Source: Candidatus Omnitrophota bacterium (GTDB lineage: Bacteria; Omnitrophota; Koll11; Zapsychrales; Fredricksoniimonadaceae). Taken from it: a stretch of DNA of 21,524 nucleotides. Below are positions 1 through 7,203 of the stretch, piece after piece. The notes below the pieces were generated by a model. It saw only the letters and a program-made list of their open reading frames with translations. It searched no databases and was not told the DNA's origin. The stretch is taken from contig JAHFGF010000005.1 in NCBI GenBank assembly GCA_023247595.1, positions 1 through 21,524 of the forward strand, given 5' to 3'. Both the position numbers and the translations under genes were made by a program. Position 1 is the first letter of the stretch. Every line of letters begins with the position of its first letter.

Positions 1-45
1 GCGTTCTTGTTCATTGAGTTGAACTCGAAATTGTTTTAGGCTCAT
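1..45 (-). CDS. IS630-type transposase, N-terminal fragment (runs off left edge)
   Basis: Read on the - strand, an ATG at 45-43 opens a frame of 15 codons that reaches the window edge: MSLKQFRVQLNEQER. A good Shine-Dalgarno (GGGAGG on the - strand, about 6 bases before the ATG) supports a real start. The pattern [Y/F]-x-V-x-L-x-x-x-E-R is typical of the extreme N-terminus of IS630-family transposases, just before their helix-turn-helix. The family match rests on 15 residues only, so it is tentative. The divergent orientation and the broken gene at 119 fit an insertion-sequence end. Confidence 0.5.
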   Translation of the reverse strand, partial: MSLKQFRVQLNEQER

Positions 46-118
46 TGGCTATCCTCCCTTTTGGAAGATAGTACCATGAAATACTTAGCGTATTAACAAC
101 TAACTTGACAATGTAGTA
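1..118 (-). mobile_element. Probable terminal part of an IS630-like insertion sequence
   Basis: The stretch holds the start of a transposase-like frame on the - strand plus about 73 bp of non-coding DNA, a usual distance between transposase start and element end in IS630 elements. The likely outer end lies around 101-118, where two TA dinucleotides occur (114-115 and 117-118). IS630 elements insert at TA and duplicate it. Immediately rightward, the membrane-protein frame is open from 104 and has no ATG start, as expected if the element cut that gene. The far end of the element is outside the window, so the terminal inverted repeat cannot be confirmed. Confidence 0.45.
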
Positions 119-2080
119 GTGTGGTTTTTTGTTTTCTTTTTAGAATTTATAAGACGGTTTTCATTGCGAAGTTTTTGGGGCATGGTGTTCATGCTTATGA
201 TAATGAACGTTTCCTATATGCCGTTTTATTTTTTTACCTTGTTTATGATTGTTATATCCGTCTTGGCCGTTATCTATTATTCTTGGGTGCCTTTATTTAC
301 GGTGCGATTGATGTCTTTTACTAAAAAGTATTGGCCAGTTTGTATTTTTTCGTTTGTGATGTTGGTAACTTCAGCGCTTCCTTTGGTTTTATATAAATTT
401 ATTGATGCTCAAGGGGAACATATATCTCCGGCCCGTCATCCGTGCGGACAAGAGGAAAGTTTAGAGGATTGCCTACATCTTCGTTCCCAATTGGCGTTTG
501 CCGAGGTCGGTTATTACGGTACGCTGGGGGAACGTATTAAGGGCGGACGTTTATTTTCTCATTTGGATAAATTCAGTTATTACTCGGATGATATGTTTTA
601 TATTCCTTTGGTCGCTTTTCTTTTTCTTGTTATATCTTTGGCAGCGGCGTATGACCGTAGAAGATTGGCTTTGACTTTAATAACAGTTGTCCTTTTTTTG
701 ACGGCCTTAGGCGGTGCCACGCCGCTTCATCCGTGGCTTTTTAAACATGTGTTTTGGTTTAAATATTTTCGTAATTTTTTCTTTTTTACGGCTTTTTTGA
801 TCCCTTTAATTATCTTATTGTGTGTTTTTCAACTTAAAGCTTTTATGGATATGGGTGAAACCTGGTCGAAAAGGAAGTTGGCATGTTTGGTTTTTGTTTT
901 AATAGGGCATGGCGGATTTATCGCCTTTTTGAATTTTCAAGAAAATGTTTTAAGTGCTTCTTATTTGACTGTTCTATTAAGCGGAATAGTTTGGTCTACA
1001 TTTATTTTGGGGTGGATGCGATCGCGATGGATCTTATTAGGCATTATTTTATGTTTGACCGTAATTGAGCCTATTGTAGTTCTGCGTTCATATGCCCGTC
1101 ATGCTTCATCGGTTCAAACGATTGTCGATGGACAGCGTGCGGAGTGTAAATTTAAATTTACTCGCCCCAAACAGAATATGGAAAACAGTGCCCTTTTCTG
1201 GCGTTCGGACAGCGGTTATGATTTGTTTTTGCATTTAATGCGATTAAAAGATACAAGTGGGAGGTTGGTGCGAAGTCCAGACAGCGTTATTGGAGATCCT
1301 TATTTTCTTTCTCAACGTATGAGTCAGGATTTGTTTAACCGCTACATTGAATATAAATTTATCTTATATGATTCGGTGCAGTCCGTTGATTCTGGGGCAA
1401 AGCTGTTAGCATTATTTGAAGATATTTTAAAGAATGATAGGAATTTAGCTTTGGTTTCAAATGTGGATGCGAAGCTGGAAATTTTTAAACCGGTTGTTTT
1501 GAGTAAACCGATGCGAATTAAAGAGGAGACGGATTCGTTTCATGTTAATAATTTTACAGTTAATGAAATAATATTTAATGTGAATTTTTCAAAGCCAAAA
1601 TTTTTAGTTTACAACGATGCTTTTAGTCAAAATTGGAAATTATGGATTAATGGTCGTTCTGAGAAAATTTATAAGGCTAATCTTGGTTTTAAAGGAATTT
1701 ATCTTCCGGCCGGTCCCAACCATGTAGAATTGCGCTTTGTGCCTCCTGGGGGAGAATTAGTTTATTGTGCTGTTATGGGCCTTATGGCATTAGTTTTTTT
1801 TATTGTTTTTAAAAAATATTGGTCGTTTTGTGCGCAACCAGCTGTACAGATAAAAAGCGATTGTCTCGAGCAGCAATTATTCATCAATAGAAGTTGGATT
1901 GTTTTTCTTGTCGTTGGGTTCATTTGTTTTCGGGCTGTTGATGTTTCGTTGATTCATGCGCTTCGAAAAGCATATCTGGAAACAATTAGTGTTCGTTTGG
2001 GGAAAGGGCAGAGTTCTTTAGATGAAAGTAATTACAATGATTATGTGTCGCATCTAAATTCAAAATCAAAGGGAAATTAA
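119..2080 (+). CDS. YfhO-like polytopic membrane protein, 5'-truncated
   Basis: The open frame begins at codon 104-106, after a stop, with no ATG; the GTG at 119 is only the first formal start. No ribosome binding site precedes it. The 653-residue product starts directly inside hydrophobic helices and has several transmembrane segments in residues 1-310. A large extracytoplasmic part follows, then two C-terminal helices near residues 545-565 and 592-608. Around residues 493-545 it carries a beta-rich module (LVYNDAF, NWKLWINGRSEKI, IYLPAGPNHVELRFVPPG) closely resembling the C-terminal region of YfhO-family proteins, which are membrane proteins linked to lipoteichoic acid or other surface-polymer glycosylation. 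YfhO proteins usually exceed 800 residues, and the missing part is the N-terminal catalytic portion. It is probably a broken gene, its front removed by the adjoining insertion element. Confidence 0.6.
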   Translation: MWFFVFFLEFIRRFSLRSFWGMVFMLMIMNVSYMPFYFFTLFMIVISVLAVIYYSWVPLFTVRLMSFTKKYWPVCIFSFVMLVTSALPLVLYKFIDAQGEHISPARHPCGQEESLEDCLHLRSQLAFAEVGYYGTLGERIKGGRLFSHLDKFSYYSDDMFYIPLVAFLFLVISLAAAYDRRRLALTLITVVLFLTALGGATPLHPWLFKHVFWFKYFRNFFFFTAFLIPLIILLCVFQLKAFMDMGETWSKRKLACLVFVLIGHGGFIAFLNFQENVLSASYLTVLLSGIVWSTFILGWMRSRWILLGIILCLTVIEPIVVLRSYARHASSVQTIVDGQRAECKFKFTRPKQNMENSALFWRSDSGYDLFLHLMRLKDTSGRLVRSPDSVIGDPYFLSQRMSQDLFNRYIEYKFILYDSVQSVDSGAKLLALFEDILKNDRNLALVSNVDAKLEIFKPVVLSKPMRIKEETDSFHVNNFTVNEIIFNVNFSKPKFLVYNDAFSQNWKLWINGRSEKIYKANLGFKGIYLPAGPNHVELRFVPPGGELVYCAVMGLMALVFFIVFKKYWSFCAQPAVQIKSDCLEQQLFINRSWIVFLVVGFICFRAVDVSLIHALRKAYLETISVRLGKGQSSLDESNYNDYVSHLNSKSKGN

Positions 2081-2610
2081 ATCGGTTTACTGTTGAAATC
2101 GTATAATTCATTTAATCTTTTTCTTTGTTTTTTTAACGGAACAATTCCTGAAAATTAAATTTTTTTAATCTTTGGTGTGTTTTTTATTGTTTGAGGCGTT
2201 TTTGTGTTTGGATTGTTTGAATAAGCTTTTTAATTTTCCGTCGGAAAATTCCGGATGTTCCGATTTTTCCGATTGTTTTGATTTTATCGGGAATATTTTA
2301 TTGACAAGTTTATTCATAAAGTTACAATGCCAAAAGGCAAGACAGAGATTTCTTCAGAAATTTTTTGTAAACCCATGTTGCGCTAGTAAAAACCTCGAAG
2401 TACAAATGATTGTTGTGAACTGTGGTTCTCTGAGATGCGTCTTAAAAATATTTGAGTGCTAAAAAATTCCCACAAAGATTTTTCCAGGGCTTTTAGTTTT
2501 TTAATGTTTTAATTTGTGGTGACGTACTCAGTTTTGGATATTTACATAATAAAAAAGGTTTAATAATCTTCGGAATAATTCATTCTATAAAAAATAAGAA
2601 AGGTGTCTTT
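2081..2610. other. 530-bp AT-rich gene-free region
   Basis: Very AT-rich DNA between the YfhO-like gene and the PEP-CTERM gene. It contains the short palindrome TTTCCGTCGGAAA near 2238, several TTCCG(A/G) repeats in 2236-2275, a strong sigma-70 type promoter at 2301-2328, and a weak hairpin followed by six T at 2346-2366. A 96-codon frame at 2172-2462 has no ribosome binding site and a low-complexity Phe/Cys-rich translation, so I do not call it a gene. The 3' half probably serves as a long leader for the PEP-CTERM gene or encodes a small RNA. Confidence 0.5.
2301..2328 (+). promoter_or_regulatory. Near-consensus sigma-70 promoter
   Basis: TTGACA at 2301-2306 is followed after 16 bp by TACAAT at 2323-2328. 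A transcript would start near 2335, about 276 bases before the PEP-CTERM start codon, so it gives either a long 5' leader or an independent small RNA. Immediately downstream, 2346-2366 can form a 7-bp AU-rich hairpin (loop TTCA) followed by a run of T. Confidence 0.6.
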
Positions 2611-3345
2611 ATGCGAAAAACAGTTCTTCTGGCAGCATTAGGTCTCATGTTGAGTTTCACACCGGCGTACGCGCTTATTCCAAACGGAGATTTTGAAACA
2701 GGGGATTTGACTGGTTACCATTCAGAAGAAGATTTTGCGCCTGTTCCTTCATCGGCTTTGGTCAAGAATGTGGATGATGGCACGGGGAATCATGTTGGAC
2801 AAATCACCACTGGCTTTACTTCTGATGGCGTTACAACAGCAACTTTGGCGGCTGATTTGGGAACATTGCCCGTTGATGTTCAGGATTTGTTTTTTGATGT
2901 GAAGTTTTTTGATGTCGGGGAAGACAAGACAGACAATCCCCCGATTTTTGCGCTTAAAACATCCCCCAATTTCATTGCCTTGGAATCTCTTGATTCTGAT
3001 CTCGACACATTGTCAGTTTCGTTTGGAAATTTTGGAACAGGTCTTCCTAATTTTTTTAACCTCACTTCATCGGGATATACGGCTGATCCAGGTATTGAGG
3101 TAGAGGCGTTATCCAGTGGTTTTTACCGCGTGAAAACTAATGTCTCTGGGTTTGCAGGCACCAATAATAATGGATTGTATTTTGATCTTTATGACGGGGA
3201 TGATTTGCGTTTAAGCAAGGTCCATGTCGATAATATCGATTTGACGACCGCAAACCAGGCTGTAGCTCCGGAACCCGCGTCCATGTTTTTAATCGGCAGC
3301 GGATTGCTCGGATTTGGTTTTCTTCGCAAAAAGAAACTAGTCTAG
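2611..3345 (+). CDS. PEP-CTERM sorting domain protein
   Basis: A 244-residue exported protein. The Sec signal peptide covers residues 1-21 (ends FTPAYA). The mature part begins with the IPNGDFETGDLTGY pattern common at the start of secreted PEP-CTERM and carbohydrate-binding-like beta-sandwich proteins. The body is acidic, Thr/Ser/Asp-rich and free of cysteine. The C-terminus is a textbook exosortase sorting signal: PEP at 220-222, a hydrophobic stretch (ASMFLIGSGLLGFGFL) and a basic tail RKKKLV. Exosortase, encoded elsewhere, would process the protein at the membrane for surface or exopolysaccharide-associated display. The start has a good RBS (AAGAAAGG), a strong promoter lies 280 bp upstream and a strong terminator follows, so it is probably monocistronic. 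The specific function is unknown. Confidence 0.93.
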   Translation: MRKTVLLAALGLMLSFTPAYALIPNGDFETGDLTGYHSEEDFAPVPSSALVKNVDDGTGNHVGQITTGFTSDGVTTATLAADLGTLPVDVQDLFFDVKFFDVGEDKTDNPPIFALKTSPNFIALESLDSDLDTLSVSFGNFGTGLPNFFNLTSSGYTADPGIEVEALSSGFYRVKTNVSGFAGTNNNGLYFDLYDGDDLRLSKVHVDNIDLTTANQAVAPEPASMFLIGSGLLGFGFLRKKKLV

Positions 3346-3372
3346 TCTTATGAGTTAATTTATGGTCGAATG

Positions 3373-3405
3373 CCCCGCAGGAAAAAATAATCCTGCGGGG
3401 TTATT
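3373..3405 (+). terminator. Rho-independent terminator after the PEP-CTERM gene
   Basis: A perfect 10-bp stem, CCCCGCAGGA (3373-3382) with TCCTGCGGGG (3391-3400), encloses an 8-base A-rich loop and is followed by TTATT. The A-rich loop side could also give weak termination on the opposite strand. Confidence 0.85.
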
Positions 3406-3428
3406 CATTTATAGGATTTAAAATTTTT

Positions 3429-4445
3429 ATGGGACAAATTCACAAAATCAAAGACGAATATTACATTGAATTTACCGCCCGCGGTTTAATCTATCAGCAA
3501 AAGGCGGGGAATGATCTGGCTAAGGCGCAGGAACTTTTAGCGTCCATAGAGGAGAAAATCGCTAACGGAGAATTGCAAACAATCGCCAGAGATGTTGATC
3601 TGGATGTTTTTCTTCAAGAATATCTAAAATATGCAAAGAGTTTATATCATCCGGCCACCGTGCGCCGTTTACTTTCGGCTATGGAATATTTTAAAGAATT
3701 TATCAGCAGTCAATGTCCGGAATTAAATCATTTATCGCGCGTTACGCCGCGGGTTATTGAAAACTATAAAGCATTTGGTATAAAAATTCGGAAATCCACA
3801 AAGAATGAATTTAATCCAGCAATTATCAATCTGACGCTACTGCTTTTACGCGAGATGTTCGAATATGGGATCAAGTTGGGATTTATCAATGATAATCCAA
3901 CATTGCATGTCCGGCTTTTAGACATGAAGCGTCTCAGGGGTTTTCAATGGACGGATACGCAAATGGCTGTGTTTTTATCGAATGTAAAGAGGCCGTATAA
4001 GGATGTCCTGGTTTTAATGCGTTACGCTGGGCTTCGATTAACTGAGGCCATTGATCTGACTTGGCAGCAGGTTGATTTTAACCGCAATGTTTTATTTATC
4101 AAATGGAGAGAGGTTCCTTTGCATACACAAGCAAGGGGTGTTCTCCAGGTTAATTTTAACGCTGTCATTGACCACAAAGCCCGTGTTTTTAAAGGGCTGG
4201 ACGATGATCCTATCAATCAATCAGAAATTATCCGTCACTTCATTCAGACTTGCCGTTTGACTGGGATGTCCGAAGTTTCGATAAGTCATTTGCGTCAAAA
4301 TTTTATTAAAGAGTTGTTTGAACGGGGGATGTCTTTGTTGACCATTGCCAAAATTTTGGGCATTAATGACGCGGCAAAAGTGATGCTTTTTTCAGATTTT
4401 ATACCTGTTAGCCGTGAAGATATTTTCTCTCGAGTGATTGAATGA
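3429..4445 (+). CDS. Tyrosine recombinase/integrase homologue lacking the catalytic tyrosine
   Basis: A 338-residue protein with phage-integrase architecture. Residues 1-50 form an arm-type N-terminal segment, about 55-165 the SAM-like core-binding domain, and 172-338 the catalytic-like domain. Box I is preserved: YAGLRLTEAIDLTW with Arg203. In box II the HxxR motif reads SHLR (286-289), so the His is Ser while Arg289 stays. The usual GH before the nucleophile is GIN (Asn313). The nucleophile position in the segment VMLFSDF is Phe321 (codon ttt), and the following conserved His is Asp. The beta-hairpin Lys is also not evident. The protein should therefore bind DNA without strand cleavage; this is inference. 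The frame is intact and full-length, which argues for a retained non-catalytic role. It lies just before a tRNA gene, a common integrase setting. No strong RBS is seen. Confidence 0.8.
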   Translation: MGQIHKIKDEYYIEFTARGLIYQQKAGNDLAKAQELLASIEEKIANGELQTIARDVDLDVFLQEYLKYAKSLYHPATVRRLLSAMEYFKEFISSQCPELNHLSRVTPRVIENYKAFGIKIRKSTKNEFNPAIINLTLLLLREMFEYGIKLGFINDNPTLHVRLLDMKRLRGFQWTDTQMAVFLSNVKRPYKDVLVLMRYAGLRLTEAIDLTWQQVDFNRNVLFIKWREVPLHTQARGVLQVNFNAVIDHKARVFKGLDDDPINQSEIIRHFIQTCRLTGMSEVSISHLRQNFIKELFERGMSLLTIAKILGINDAAKVMLFSDFIPVSREDIFSRVIE

Positions 4446-4451
4446 GAGGGC

Positions 4452-4480
4452 TTGACTAAGACAAATACCGTCCATATAAT
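4452..4480 (+). promoter_or_regulatory. Promoter of the tRNA-Ser gene
   Basis: TTGACT (4452-4457) and a perfect TATAAT (4475-4480) are separated by 17 bp. This places transcription initiation about 40 bases before the mature tRNA 5' end. Confidence 0.8.
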
Positions 4481-4525
4481 GGCTCGTTTCTGTTTTCATA
4501 ACCATTTAATTTTTTTTAAAAATAT

Positions 4526-4617
4526 GGAGAGGTGGCAGAGTGGTTGAATGTGGCGGTCTCGAAAACCGTTGTGGGTCGTAAGGCTCACCGAGAGTTCGAA
4601 TCTCTCCCTCTCCGCCA
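4526..4617 (+). tRNA. tRNA-Ser (anticodon CGA)
   Basis: A 92-base class II tRNA. The acceptor stem GGAGAGG (4526-4532) pairs with CCTCTCC (4607-4613), with discriminator G and an encoded CCA at 4615-4617. The anticodon stem CGGT/ACCG holds the loop CTCGAAA with anticodon CGA, which reads UCG. A long variable arm (GTGGG with CTCAC) is the serine hallmark. The T arm is GAGAG-TTCGAAT-CTCTC. A dedicated promoter lies upstream. I saw no second copy of its 3' end in the window, so there is no sign of an attachment-site duplication. Confidence 0.97.
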
Positions 4618-4655
4618 GATATTCTTGTGAAATTGAATAGGACGAAAATTCTAAA

Positions 4656-4933
4656 ATGAAAAACAGTTTACTTGCGGTAGGTTTAATTTTTCCTTTATTA
4701 AGCTGGCTGACGTACCCTATTACAATATTTCAATGGTTTATAAAAAAGAAAAGATGTTCAGCGGTTTTAGTGCCGTTTGTGGGGCCGATTTTATTGACGA
4801 TTTGGGTTATTTGGGAAATCATCCGAAATGGATTATTGTTTTTGTATGGATTTTAGATCTTGGCACGCTTATGTTTCTTCGCTCGATGTTTGTTGATGAT
4901 TGTTTTGGAATTTTCAAATGGAATAAAAAATAA
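4656..4933 (+). pseudogene. Small three-helix membrane protein, broken by a one-base frameshift
   Basis: Frame one (ATG 4656 to stop at 4856) encodes two hydrophobic helices, MKNSLLAVGLIFPLLSWLTY and a later segment containing VPFVGPILLTIWVIW. It then loses its character and stops. The -1 frame takes over at about 4812-4820 with HPKWIIVFVWILDLGTLMFL, a third helix, followed by a charged tail ending FKWNKK at 4933. Joined near TTTGGGAAATC, the two give a coherent protein of about 92 residues. A single-base deletion, in nature or in the assembly, explains the break. The codon phase of GGGAAAT does not match a classical -1 slippery site, so programmed frameshifting is unlikely. Function is unknown. 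The stop lies just before the next gene's RBS. Confidence 0.5.
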
Positions 4934-4947
4934 GGAGTAGGTTATGT

Positions 4948-5493
4948 ATGATTTCCGCGAAGGGATTTCCAAAAGCGAATCAGGTAGGAATGAATTCCAG
5001 AAAATTAATTGTGGTTTTACTCAGTAGTGTTTTTCTGATTTTTCTTGCTTGGACTTTGATCAAAAAGCCGATGCAGATCAAAAATATTGACCGCGCTCGT
5101 GAAGCATTGAGCGTCTATTTTGATCTGTTGAGTCGACAACAATATCACTTGGCAATGGCATATCATGGCAGTGGATATCAAGGATTACAGGATTGGAATC
5201 CAGACGTAAATCCAGAGGACTATCAAGGATTACTTAAAAGAGGTTGTGAGATAAGCTGGCAGTGTTTAAAGATTAAGTATTTTCTTAGTGAACAAAAAGT
5301 TTCTGATTTTGAATTCAAGTTTATTGTTCAATTTGAGAAACCCGGATGGTCGCAGGGGCATCGAGATGTTTTTGAGAAACCAAATTTTCAGGATTTGGAT
5401 AATCAAAAATTAGGTAAAACCAATTTTGAGTATGTTGTTAGAAAAATCGACAATAAGTTTGTTGTCATCACTTCACCCGTCTATATTCCATAG
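4948..5493 (+). CDS. Membrane-anchored protein of unknown function
   Basis: Up to 181 residues: a short cytoplasmic N-terminus, one transmembrane or signal-anchor helix (LIVVLLSSVFLIFLAWTLI, about residues 19-37), and an extracytoplasmic domain of about 140 residues with an alpha+beta pattern (REALSVYFDLLSRQQYHLAMAYHG near its start). That pattern resembles NTF2-like or DUF4864-type small periplasmic domains, but I do not recognise the family. The start is uncertain. The RBS AAGGAG at 4932-4937 is best spaced for an out-of-frame ATG at 4944. The in-frame ATG at 4948 is 10 bases away, and another in-frame ATG at 4990 sits just before the helix. Confidence 0.6.
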   Translation: MISAKGFPKANQVGMNSRKLIVVLLSSVFLIFLAWTLIKKPMQIKNIDRAREALSVYFDLLSRQQYHLAMAYHGSGYQGLQDWNPDVNPEDYQGLLKRGCEISWQCLKIKYFLSEQKVSDFEFKFIVQFEKPGWSQGHRDVFEKPNFQDLDNQKLGKTNFEYVVRKIDNKFVVITSPVYIP

Positions 5494-5530
5494 ACTTTAA
5501 TTGTGAGTAATTGTTAGGAAGAAGGTTTTT

Positions 5531-7168
5531 ATGATTTCAGCTAGTAATGTGTCTCTTCAATTCGGCAAGCGCGTTCTTTTCGAAAATGTCACAATCTCTT
5601 TTCAGCCGGGGCATTGTTACGGCATCATTGGGGCTAATGGGTCAGGTAAATCCACGTTTTTAAAAATTCTTTCCGGAGAAATTGATACGACTTCAGGGCA
5701 GGTTGTGATCACTCCCGGCCAGCGGATTTCGGTATTAAAGCAGGATCAATTCGCGTTTGATGATTTTGAAGTTTTAACAACTGTCATTATTGGTCACAAA
5801 GAATTGTTTGAAGTCATGACGGAGAAAGACGCGTTATATGCCAAGCCTGATTTTTCTGAGGCTGATGGTTTGCGGGCCTCTGAACTGGAAGCCCGTTTTG
5901 GCGAAATGAACGGTTGGGACTCCGAAGTTCAGGCGGCAAAACTGTTGAGCGATTTGGGCATCAAGGAAGATTTGCACCGCATGAAGATGAGCCAGTTGGA
6001 AGGCGGTCAAAAGGTCCGTGTGCTTTTAGCGCAGGCGCTTTTTGGGGATCCTCATATTTTGCTTCTGGATGAGCCGACCAACCAGCTCGACGTTGAAACC
6101 ATCATGTGGCTGGAAGAATTTTTAATTGAGTTTAAAAATACCGCCATCGTTGTTTCGCACGACCGCCATTTTCTCGATAAAGTCTGCACCCACGTAGCCG
6201 ACGTAGATTTTGGTAAAATCCAAATTTATGCCGGTAATTATTCCTTCTGGGTTGAGGCAAGCCAGCTGGCTTCAAGACAGCGGTCGGAACAGAATAAGAA
6301 AGTAGAAGAGAAACGCAAAGAGCTTGAAGATTTTATCGCCCGTTTCAGCGCGAACGCCTCCAAATCCAAACAAGCGACTTCCCGTAAAAAAATCCTGGCC
6401 AATCTTAACGTTGAGGCTATTAAACCGTCGTCCCGTAAATATCCTTATGTGGGTTTTAAATTTGAACGTGAAGCTGGTAATGACATCCTTGACGTGTCGG
6501 ATCTTTCTAAAACAATCGACGGGCAGCTGTTGTTTAAAGATTTTCGTCTGCATGCCGGCAAAGGGGACAGGATTGCGTTGATTGGACGTTTTGATAAAGC
6601 CAAAACAACTCTGTTTCAAATCTTAATGGGAGAACTGCCGCAGGATGCGGGAACATTCAAGTGGGGTTTTTCTACCTCGCGCGCGTATTTCCCCAAAGAT
6701 AATAAGAAATATTTTGAAACGGATTTGAATTTAATCGATTGGCTCAGGCAATATTCTGAAAATAAAGATGAGAATTTTGTGCGAGGATTTTTAGGAAGAA
6801 TGCTTTTTTCCGGCGAAGAATCGCTTAAGTCCGCACGCGTATTATCCGGTGGGGAAAAAGTCCGCTGTATGCTTTCGCGCATGATGTTGGTTGGAGCGAA
6901 TGTTTTGGTTTTGGATGAACCCACCAACCACTTGGATCTCGAATCGATCATGGCGCTTAATGATGGATTAGAGGATTTTAAAGGAACGGTTATTTTTTCA
7001 TCCCATGACCATCAGTTTGTTCAGACGGTGGCCAACCGCATCATTGAAATCACACCCAACGGTTATATTGATCAAATGAGCACAACTTTGGATGAATATT
7101 TGGACAATGACACGATTCATAAACGCCGTGAAATTTTGTACGAAGAGCAAATTCCCATTTACCGATAA
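5531..7168 (+). CDS. ybiT: ABC-F family ATPase, YbiT/YkpA type
   Basis: A soluble tandem-ATPase protein of 545 residues without membrane segments. ABC-F proteins bind the ribosome near the E site and affect translation or antibiotic tolerance; the cellular role of the YbiT branch is less defined. NBD1 has Walker A GANGSGKS (34-41), signature LEGGQ (156-160), Walker B LLLDEP (177-182) and switch His in SHDRHF. The interdomain linker (about 240-305) is charged and contains the RFSANASKSKQATSR motif typical of YbiT. NBD2 has signature LSGGE (438-442), Walker B VLVLDEPTNHLD and SHDHQF, but its Walker A reads GRFDKAKTT (352-360) and lacks the Gly before Lys358. Length and motif order match YbiT (530 residues in E. 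coli). The RBS AAGAAGG precedes the ATG. Confidence 0.93.
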   Translation: MISASNVSLQFGKRVLFENVTISFQPGHCYGIIGANGSGKSTFLKILSGEIDTTSGQVVITPGQRISVLKQDQFAFDDFEVLTTVIIGHKELFEVMTEKDALYAKPDFSEADGLRASELEARFGEMNGWDSEVQAAKLLSDLGIKEDLHRMKMSQLEGGQKVRVLLAQALFGDPHILLLDEPTNQLDVETIMWLEEFLIEFKNTAIVVSHDRHFLDKVCTHVADVDFGKIQIYAGNYSFWVEASQLASRQRSEQNKKVEEKRKELEDFIARFSANASKSKQATSRKKILANLNVEAIKPSSRKYPYVGFKFEREAGNDILDVSDLSKTIDGQLLFKDFRLHAGKGDRIALIGRFDKAKTTLFQILMGELPQDAGTFKWGFSTSRAYFPKDNKKYFETDLNLIDWLRQYSENKDENFVRGFLGRMLFSGEESLKSARVLSGGEKVRCMLSRMMLVGANVLVLDEPTNHLDLESIMALNDGLEDFKGTVIFSSHDHQFVQTVANRIIEITPNGYIDQMSTTLDEYLDNDTIHKRREILYEEQIPIYR

Positions 7169-7203
7169 TTATTGATTATTTTCAAAGAAAGGGCATTCGT
7201 CTT

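Noticed and set aside
2415..2450. Resemblance of TTCTCTGAGATG to the 5' end of enterobacterial 6S RNA
   Set aside because: The match is about 12 bases, lies in the middle of the putative transcript, and the required complementary 3' strand is absent.
2172..2462. A 96-codon open frame in the gene-free region
   Set aside because: There is no ribosome binding site, the translation is a Phe/Cys/Leu-rich product of T-rich DNA, and a strong promoter with non-coding features runs through it.
2515..2600. Possible sigma-54 (RpoN) promoter before the PEP-CTERM gene, as some such genes use one
   Set aside because: No GG-N10-GC spacing with surrounding consensus could be found; the sigma-70 site at 2301 is far better.
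3429..4617. Integrase next to a tRNA as the edge of an integrated element
   Set aside because: The recombinase lacks its nucleophile, no duplicate of the tRNA 3' end is seen in the window, and no phage or plasmid genes follow.
4812..4825. Programmed -1 frameshift at TTTGGGAAAT
   Set aside because: The zero-frame codons are TGG GAA ATC, so the X XXY YYZ phase needed for tandem slippage is not met.
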